Shown here: piece after piece, positions 7,346 to 10,000 of the stretch
How the letters are laid out: every line of letters begins with the position of its first letter
How positions within the stretch are numbered: position 1 is the first letter of the stretch
Origin: Eimeria necatrix
Taxonomy: Eukaryota > Apicomplexa > Conoidasida > Eucoccidiorida > Eimeriidae
Direction: 5' to 3'
DNA: 10,000 bases
Assembly: GCF_000499385.1 (NCBI RefSeq)
Contig: NW_013651675.1
Coordinates: 1 to 10,000, forward strand
The notes under the pieces: model-generated
The model's database searches: none
The model's input: only the letters and a program-made list of their open reading frames with translations
Told to the model about the DNA's origin: nothing
Position numbers and translations under genes: made by a program

Positions 7346-9190
7346 TTCATTTTAAACTTACTGCCGATATGCATGCAGCGGCTCTCGCTGGGACAAAATC
7401 AATTCGAAGTCATACAGCCCCGAGACAGGCAAAAGCATCTCCTGAACAAACCCTAAACCCTAAACCCTAAACCCTAAACCCTAAACCCTAAACCCTAAAT
7501 CCTAAACCCTAAACCCTAAACCCTAGCCCGTAAGCCTTAGGCTTAGGAGGCTGGAAAGGAAACCCTAGAGTCTAAAAGGTCAGTCACTCAGCTGCAAAGC
7601 AAATCTAAACTGCATCCCTAAACCCTAAACCCCAAACACTAAACCCTAAACCCTAAACCCTAAACCCTAAACCCTGAGTAGCTGTCGAGACACAGCTACC
7701 TGCAGCTAGCCACAGCTAGCCACAGCTAGCTACAGCTAGCTACAGCTAGCCACAGCTAGCCACAGCTAGCTACAGCCATCCACAGCTAGCTACAGCCATC
7801 CACAGCTAGCCACAGCTAGCTACAGCTAGCTACAGCTAGCTGTAGCTAGCTAGGGGCCTCACGGGGTCTCCAATTTTGAGTTGGAGTTTGAAATATCCTT
7901 GAGGAGTTTTTTGAAAATGAAAAGAAGAAAAAAATGGCAAAAAAGCAGCAGCAGCAGCAGCAGCAAACGGCTGCCGCAGCGTCACCAGCAGCTGCACCTG
8001 CAGCAGCAAATGATAAATGCAATTTATTTATTTATTATTTATTAATTTATTATTAGTATTTATTTATTTATTTATTATTAGTATTTATTTATTTTTATTT
8101 ATTTATTTATTTGTTACTAGTATTTATTTATTTATTTATTTATTTATCTATTATTTAACTTATTTATTTATTTATTATTAGTATTTATTTATCTCTTTAT
8201 CTATTATTAGTATTTATTTATTTATTACCTATTATTATCAGTATTTATTTATTTATTTATTTATGTATTATTAATATTTATTTATTTATTTATTTATTAT
8301 TAGTATTCATTCATCTATTTATTTATTAATCATTAGTATTTATTTATTTATTCATTATTGGTGTTTATTTATTTATTTATTTATTTTTTTATTTTAGTAT
8401 TGCTTTATTTATGTATTCATTATTAGTATTCATTTATTTATCTATTTATTCATTTATTATTAATATTTATTTATTTATTATTAATATTTATTTATTTATT
8501 TTTAAGTATTTATTCAATTATTTATTTGTTTGTTTGTTAAAAACTGCAAGCTTTGTCGATTGGCCTTCTCACTTAATCTTTTCTTTTTCTGTTTTTCAGC
8601 TTTTCAATTTTTTTATTTTGTTTTTATTTATTTTTATTTTATTTATTTCTCTCTTTTATTATTTTCTTTTATTACTCCTTTTGTCCTCCTAGTTTGCCCT
8701 TCTCGGGTCTATTCTTATCTATTTCAGAAACTTTGGGTTTAGGGTTTAGGGTTTAGGGTTTAGGGTTTAGGGTTTGGGGTTTAATGTTTAGGATTTTGGG
8801 CCTCAAATTTAGCTTTTAGGGTTTAGCTTTTAGGGTTTAGGGTTTAGGGTTCAGGGTTTAGGGTTCAGGGTTTAGGATTTATGACTTTGTGGTTAGGGTT
8901 TGGGGTCTAGGGTTTAAGATTTTTAGGGTTTAGGGTCTACGGCTTAGCGTGTGGAGATTAGGGTTTAGAGTTTAGCTCCTTAGGGTTCACATTTTAACAT
9001 TAGGCTTTAAGATCTAGAATTTAGGGTTTAGGGTTTAGGGTTTAGGGTTTAGGGTTTAGGGTTTAGGGTTTAGGAGTCACCTGAGACAGCCGCTGGGCGA
9101 GGTCCGCTTTGGTAAGCTGCAGAAGCATACATATAAAAATAAATGAATAAATAAAAATAACAAACTAATTAACTTTAATTTAAAAAATAA

Positions 9191-9249
<59 letters not shown>

Positions 9250-9327
9250 CAATAAAATGGAACGAGTGAAAAGTAGAAAATAATTAACACAACATCACGC
9301 AGACATCATATTGCCAGCAGCAGCCGA

Positions 9328-9360
<33 letters not shown>

Positions 9361-9561
9361 TGCAGAAGCAGCAGCAGTAATTGAAATAGCAGTAGCAGCA
9401 GTAGCAGCAGTTGCAGCAGCAGCAGCAGCAGTAGTAGTACTAGCAGTAGTAAAACTAGCAGCAGCAGCAGCAGCACTAGCAGCACTAGCAGCAGCAGCAG
9501 CACCACCAGAAGCACTAGCAGCAGCAGCAGCAGCAGCACCAGAAGCAAAAGCAGCAAAACT

Positions 9562-9593
<32 letters not shown>

Positions 9594-9873
9594 CTCATAG
9601 CTTTCTCCTGCTGCTGCATCTTATCGCAGCACTTCCAAGATCAAAACAATCAAATACTAATAAATAACAAATAATAAACAATAAATAAAAAATAATAAAA
9701 ATAAATAAAATAAATAATAAATAATGAAAACAAATAAAATAAATAATAATAAATAAATTAAAATAAAAAGTTTCCCACCTTCACTTTGAAGCGCAGCAGC
9801 GCGGGGGCCTCAATGGGGTGTACGTACACCCCACCGTGTTGGATTTTCGTTTCTTCTTCTTCTTCCATTTCTG
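5241..9873 (-). CDS. RPN2: Ribophorin II (OST delta/Swp1-like subunit), 3' eight exons, 5' partial
   Basis: Seen: exons 9873-9779, 9116-9081, 7997-7863, 7441-7362, 7114-6922, 6614-6557, 6320-6223 and (tentative) 5285-5241 with TAA. All have GT/AG ends and matching phases, giving 245 residues plus stop. The product has a lumenal-type beta region (GGVYVHP, LLRFKVK, VQLLVTLRQP, GYFKLQLKIGDP, SGLYDFELIL), then KPQIKHLFQPEEP, then hydrophobic WLVVLFIAVGGVLPTL, then LGYVWFCRLN..KLFEF and LDFCFVGGLVYT. Known: ribophorin II ends with a Ser-Gly-x-Tyr beta domain, a K.EI.HLF.PPE linker and three membrane helices, and is part of the ER oligosaccharyltransferase. Family assignment rests on that order. 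Two exons encode Ala runs (7 at about 7954-7934, 8 at about 7045-7018). Against the family about 15-20 residues between the first and second helix are missing, so a small exon between 6557 and 6320 may be overlooked. The last exon rests on splice signals and phase alone. Confidence 0.82.
5351..5432. repeat. 41-bp AT-rich tandem duplication
   Basis: Copies at 5351-5391 and 5392-5432 differ at one position (C versus T). The unit contains tattaataat and aatattttcaaatatttca and lies directly end to end. Confidence 0.95.
5535..5667. repeat. CTG array with 35-bp higher-order unit
   Basis: GTGCTGCAG followed by CTG units begins at 5574, 5609 and 5644, an exact 35-bp period. Because 35 is not a multiple of three, the reading frame of the triplet changes in each copy, which argues against coding. 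CTGCAG is a 6-base palindrome in each unit. Confidence 0.9.
5767..5809. repeat. (CAG)n tract
   Basis: About 14 pure CAG units inside the proposed last ribophorin II intron. They read CTG on that gene's sense strand. Confidence 0.93.
6132..6204. repeat. Telomere-like TTTAGGG array
   Basis: About ten heptamers on the plus strand, degenerating to ggtttggggtttcgg at the right end. It starts about 20 bases after the donor at 6222 on the minus strand, so the ribophorin II transcript carries CCCTAAA there. Confidence 0.93.
6332..6379. repeat. Telomere-like CCCTAAA array beside a 3' splice site
   Basis: About seven heptamers, ending about ten bases from the acceptor tgtttttag (6322-6321, minus). 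On the sense strand it reads TTTAGGG. Confidence 0.93.
6488..6546. repeat. Telomere-like TTTAGGG array beside a 5' splice site
   Basis: About eight heptamers starting about ten bases after donor GTAACA (6556, minus). On the sense strand it reads CCCTAAA and is complementary to the block at 6332-6379 within the same 236-bp intron. Confidence 0.93.
6615..6921 (-). repeat. Ribophorin II intron with (TTAAA)n and AAAT/TTTA inverted tracts
   Basis: The sequence 6862-6920 is a TTAAA-type pentamer array right after donor GTAATT. Near the acceptor, 6711-6736 is (TTTA)n and 6640-6702 is (AAAT)n on the plus strand, about eight bases apart, giving an inverted pair that could form a stem next to the acceptor tttctgcag. 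Confidence 0.88.
7134..7182. repeat. Telomere-like CCCTAAA array
   Basis: About seven heptamers in the intron 7361-7115, about 18 bases before the acceptor tgtttttag of the exon at 7114. On the ribophorin II sense strand it is TTTAGGG. Confidence 0.93.
7268..7347. repeat. (TTTA)n tract beside a donor site
   Basis: TTTA/TTTTA units fill the donor-proximal side of the intron 7361-7115. On the sense strand they read AAATAAAT, starting a few bases after GTAAGT. Confidence 0.9.
7442..7862 (-). repeat. Ribophorin II intron: telomere-like blocks plus AGCTAGC decamer array
   Basis: CCCTAAA blocks lie at 7447-7525 and 7613-7675. Positions 7691-7853 are a ten-base repeat alternating CACAGCTAGC and TACAGCTAGC with a few CCATC variants. 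The segment 7526-7612 between the telomere blocks has an acceptor-like ttgctttgcag on the minus strand, but all three frames after it stop within about 12 bases, so it is not counted as an exon. Confidence 0.88.
7998..9080 (-). repeat. Ribophorin II intron: TTTA minisatellite and degenerate telomere-like block
   Basis: From the donor GTGACT at 9080 the sense strand has about seven clean CCCTAAA heptamers (9019-9074), a decayed section 8780-9018 with many single-base variants, and a cleaner set at 8732-8775. Mixed AT-rich sequence follows to 8530. Then 8024-8530 is a TTTA array in which a TTATTAGTATTTATT-type element recurs about a dozen times. The acceptor is ttgctgctgcag at 7998. No exon was found between 8530 and 8730. 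Confidence 0.85.
9117..9778 (-). repeat. Ribophorin II intron: AAAT, CAG and AAATAA tracts
   Basis: An AAATAA-rich tract at 9655-9770 lies next to donor GTGGGA. A CAG/CTA/CCA-interrupted CAG tract runs 9313-9592, and (AAAT)n at 9183-9250 lies near the acceptor tgcttctgcag. The CAG tract is open in several frames on both strands and gives only Ala, Leu or Gln-type readings. Confidence 0.85.
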
Positions 9874-9939
9874 CTGTCAATAAAGAAATAGAAATAGATT
9901 GAATTAAAGAAGGACCCCAAGCAGCAGCAGCAGCTTCCT

Positions 9940-9970
<31 letters not shown>

Positions 9971-10000
9971 AGAAATAGAAATAGATTGAATTAAAGAAGG
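9874..10000 (-). repeat. Upstream ribophorin II intron with a 32-bp direct repeat around a CAG tract
   Basis: An identical 32-base sequence (aaagaaatagaaatagattg followed by aattaaagaagg) occurs at 9882-9913 and 9969-10000, 87 bases apart, with CAG units between. On the sense strand the lower copy forms the pyrimidine-rich approach to acceptor ttattgacag (9874). The upper copy runs to the window edge, so more copies may follow. Confidence 0.9.

Noticed and set aside
7526..7612. A minus-strand exon after ttgctttgcag
   Set aside because: All three frames stop within about 12 bases of the acceptor.
8411..8742. Phe/Tyr/Leu-rich membrane-like frames on the plus strand
   Set aside because: They are translations of TTTA and T-rich intronic sequence.
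1383..9074. A chromosome end or telomere
   Set aside because: The heptamer blocks are short, in both orientations, and lie between exons of continuing genes.
9306..9667. Overlapping Leu/Val-rich and Ala-rich frames on opposite strands
   Set aside because: Both are repeat readings inside a phase-consistent ribophorin II intron.

Overview
The window looks like nuclear DNA of an Eimeria-type coccidian (Apicomplexa). The signs are many short exons set in CAG/CTG trinucleotide tracts, interstitial telomere-like TTTAGGG/CCCTAAA blocks, (TTTA)n tracts, and CAG-derived homopolymer runs inside coding exons. This matches the published picture of repeat-rich segments in Eimeria genomes. Species is inferred from composition, not shown by a marker gene. 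Almost all long open frames here are poly-Leu/Ala/Ser/Gln readings of triplet repeats and are not genes.

Reading splice signals and frame phase together gives three genes. (1) Plus strand, 381-2078: the 3' five exons of a BCNT-domain protein (CFDP1/Bucentaur/Swc5 type, linked to the SWR1/SRCAP chromatin remodeller). Its upstream part lies outside the window or in the repeat-filled first 380 bases. (2) Minus strand, 4541-3219: a complete five-exon Yippee-like zinc protein of 130 residues with the exact C-x2-C-x52-C-x2-C spacing. (3) Minus strand, 9873-5241: the C-terminal eight exons of a ribophorin II/Swp1-like subunit of the oligosaccharyltransferase, including its C-terminal membrane segments. 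Its 5' exons lie beyond position 10000.

Layout: 1-380 CTG-rich intron; 381-2078 BCNT exons separated by CTG, TAGC, telomere-like and CAG/CTG introns; 2079-3218 non-coding space between the convergent BCNT and Yippee genes; 3219-4541 Yippee gene with a G/C-block last intron; 4542-5240 AT-rich space with a perfect 31-bp inverted repeat; 5241-9873 ribophorin II exons spread through telomere-like, TTTA, TAGC and CAG repeats; 9874-10000 upstream intron with a 32-bp direct repeat.

The three genes are unrelated housekeeping functions (chromatin, zinc adaptor/ubiquitin-ligase-type fold, N-glycosylation), so no operon-like system is proposed. The unusual aspect is how intronic repeats sit against splice sites. 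In several introns the two ends, or the sequence next to the acceptor, carry complementary repeats (CAG with CTG, CCCTAAA with TTTAGGG, AAAT with TTTA) that could fold the intron.
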